From CAXXHQ01 sp963665265 (GTDB lineage: Bacteria > Planctomycetota > Planctomycetia > Pirellulales > Thermoguttaceae), in assembly GCA_963665265.2 (NCBI GenBank), contig OY762224.2:2418001-2482000 (forward strand): DNA of 64,000 bases, read 5' to 3'. Below are positions 62,477 through 64,000 of this stretch, in pieces. The notes beneath the pieces were generated by a model. That model had not been told where the DNA came from. It saw nothing but the letters and a program-made list of their open reading frames with translations, and made no database searches. Every line of letters starts with the position of its first letter. Position 1 is the stretch's first letter. The position numbers and the translations under genes are program-made.

Positions 62477-64000
62477 ATGTCGAAATCGAAACCATCCCCG
62501 ATTATCCATATTAAGCCGCCCGTCGCCGTGAAACCCGTTCCGGCAAAGACGGCCTCGTCTCATGCGGCGGCGACTCGCGAGTTTATCGAATCGATCGCTA
62601 TCGCCTTTGTGCTGGCGTTTCTCTTTCGGACCTTCGAGGCCGAGGCCTTTGTGATTCCGACCGGCTCTATGGCCCCGACGTTGTTGGGCCGCCACAAAGA
62701 TGTGGTTTGTCCAAAGTGCGGTTTCGAATTCGTTGCGAACGCCGCCGAAGAGGTCGAATATCAACGTCGCGAAAATCTGATGGGGCTCGCTCATCAAAAT
62801 CTTCCGGAAATGTACGAAATATATCAGTGCGTTTGTCCGGAATGTCGCGCATCGATCGACGTTATGCCGGGAAATCCGCAACGTGAGCTGTACCCGTCCT
62901 ACAGCGGCGACCGAATCATCGTCGATAAATTCGCCTACCAATTCGCCGATCCTAAGCGTTGGGACGTCATCGTATTCAAGTATCCGGATCGCGCCTTTGA
63001 AAGCTACATCAAACGTCTAATCGGTTTGCCCGGCGAAACCGTTCGTATCCATCGGGGCGATTTATCGATTAGCAAAGACGGTGGCGCGACGTTTGAAATC
63101 ATTAGTAAGCCCGCCGATAAAAGGTTGGCGACGTTGCAGACCGTGTTCGACAACGACTACACGCCGAAAATGCTTGGCTACGGATTCCCGGCGCGTTGGA
63201 ATCCTGTCGCCGACGACAACCGCGTTTGGTCGACGAGCGATCACGTCACCTATGTTTGCGACGGTAAGAAGGCCGATTCGCCGGCTTGGATTCGTTACAG
63301 CCACTTGACGCCGACGATTAAAGACTGGTTTCGCGTTCCGAAAGCCGGTCGTCCTGTCGCGCCGATCGCCGTTCAACCCGTTCTGATTCGGGATTTCGCC
63401 GCCTACAACGCCAGCCGCATGCGTAGAGATGTCGAAACGAACCCTATTCCCCGGGACAATCAAACCGGCTTAAATTGGGTCGGCGATCTTGCCGTGCAAT
63501 GCGAATGCGATGCGAGCGCCGGAGAGGGAGTCGTTATTCTTGAACTGGTAAAAGGCGGCCGACGTTTTCAATGCCGCGTCGATCTGACCGACGGAAAGGC
63601 GACTTTGGCCGTCGACGGCGACGACATGAAAGATTTTCGTCCTTCCGCGGCAACGCCGTGCAAGGGCGCGGGCAAACGCACGCTCATCTTTGCTAACTGC
63701 GATCGCCAACTCTACTTATGGGTTGACGGCGTCGCGCAGCGATTCGACGCCTCGACGTCGTATCCCGATTTGAAAAACGATCGGCCGACGCTGGACGATT
63801 TATCGCCCGTCGGCATCGGCGTCAAAGGTGCCTCGGTCGCCGTTCGGCATATCAAAGTCTTCCGCGACATTTACTATACGGCCATCAGCGCCCGATTGAT
63901 GGAAGAGCAGCGGATCGGCGCGACGCGACAGGAAAATAATCCTCATTGCGATTTTATGCAAATGCCGGCGGCGCTTAAGAACGGAGAACGCGCCGACGAG
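62477..64000 (+). CDS. lepB: Signal peptidase I with zinc-ribbon and inserted beta domain, copy 2 (3' end outside window)
   Basis: 508 codons to the right edge, with no stop. ATG 62477 follows copy 1 after 71 bases. Residues 37-53 form the membrane helix; Ser64 in PTGSMAPTLLGRH and Lys179 in YIKRLIGLPGE are the catalytic pair. Insertion between them: CPKCG (78-82) and CPEC (120-123), a wider zinc ribbon than in copy 1, with an acidic linker. A beta-rich, lectin-like insertion (about 345-465, GEGVVILELVKGGRRF, NCDRQLYLWVDG, HIKVFRDIYYTA) corresponds to the one in copy 1. The final active-site box lies outside the window. The tail residues seen do not show whether both copies have the same specificity. 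Confidence 0.9.
   Translation, partial: MSKSKPSPIIHIKPPVAVKPVPAKTASSHAAATREFIESIAIAFVLAFLFRTFEAEAFVIPTGSMAPTLLGRHKDVVCPKCGFEFVANAAEEVEYQRRENLMGLAHQNLPEMYEIYQCVCPECRASIDVMPGNPQRELYPSYSGDRIIVDKFAYQFADPKRWDVIVFKYPDRAFESYIKRLIGLPGETVRIHRGDLSISKDGGATFEIISKPADKRLATLQTVFDNDYTPKMLGYGFPARWNPVADDNRVWSTSDHVTYVCDGKKADSPAWIRYSHLTPTIKDWFRVPKAGRPVAPIAVQPVLIRDFAAYNASRMRRDVETNPIPRDNQTGLNWVGDLAVQCECDASAGEGVVILELVKGGRRFQCRVDLTDGKATLAVDGDDMKDFRPSAATPCKGAGKRTLIFANCDRQLYLWVDGVAQRFDASTSYPDLKNDRPTLDDLSPVGIGVKGASVAVRHIKVFRDIYYTAISARLMEEQRIGATRQENNPHCDFMQMPAALKNGERADE

Noticed and set aside
1..64000. CRISPR array, prophage or insertion sequence
   Set aside because: No regularly spaced direct repeats, integrase, transposase or phage genes were recognised.

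Overview
The window is about 64 kb of a GC-rich bacterial chromosome. It most resembles the Planctomycetota, probably a Pirellulales-like lineage. The signs are a DUF1559 protein with a prepilin-type N-terminus, PEP-CTERM surface proteins with autotransporter-like repeats, two groEL genes around one groES, a PutA-type proline catabolic fusion, two very large signal peptidases with zinc-ribbon insertions, and lpxB, which indicates a lipid-A outer membrane. Lineage is inferred from gene content, because the window has no rRNA; the only RNA gene seen is tRNA-Leu(CAG).

Left part (1-16 kb): the end of a GH35 beta-galactosidase is followed by an AT-rich two-gene cassette of unknown function whose second protein carries a PD-(D/E)XK nuclease-like pattern. 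Next come a sigma-54 two-component pair (kinase and NtrC-type regulator), a repeat-bearing non-coding stretch, a GAF/SpoIIE-like protein that has lost a metal-ligand Asp, a NUDIX hydrolase, the proline dehydrogenase/P5C dehydrogenase fusion, and an ECF sigma factor operon with two membrane proteins.

Centre-left (16-26.6 kb): four tandem paralogous genes on the minus strand each encode a signal peptide, a GH43-like five-bladed propeller, a long run of Gly/Ser/Thr-rich beta repeats and a PEP-CTERM anchor. Long collinear blocks are shared between paralogues in a mosaic way, which points to recombination inside the array. This is the most unusual locus in the window.

Centre (26.6-35.2 kb): a chaperone cluster runs groEL1-groES-groEL2-dnaJ-grpE, followed by fmdB-like and yacG genes and a membrane protein. 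A near-consensus sigma-54 promoter lies in front of groEL1, and no CIRCE element is visible.

Right part (35.2-64 kb): a GH78-like rhamnosidase, an orphan PII protein, a NarL-type regulator, an orphan NtrC-type regulator, a Nif3-like protein, a glycosyltransferase with an apparently leaderless promoter, lpxB, an M50 protease, a tiny histone-H1-like protein with a Cys tail, Mrp ATPase, a degenerate sigma-54-activator relative, DUF1559, glnK-amtB with a second sigma-54 promoter, an agmatinase-family enzyme, a secreted glycosidase-like protein, a PilZ-motif membrane protein, and two tandem signal peptidases, the last running off the window. Recurring themes are sigma-54 control (two intact activators, one degenerate relative and two promoters), nitrogen metabolism (two PII proteins, AmtB, PutA, agmatinase) and export of carbohydrate-active surface proteins.
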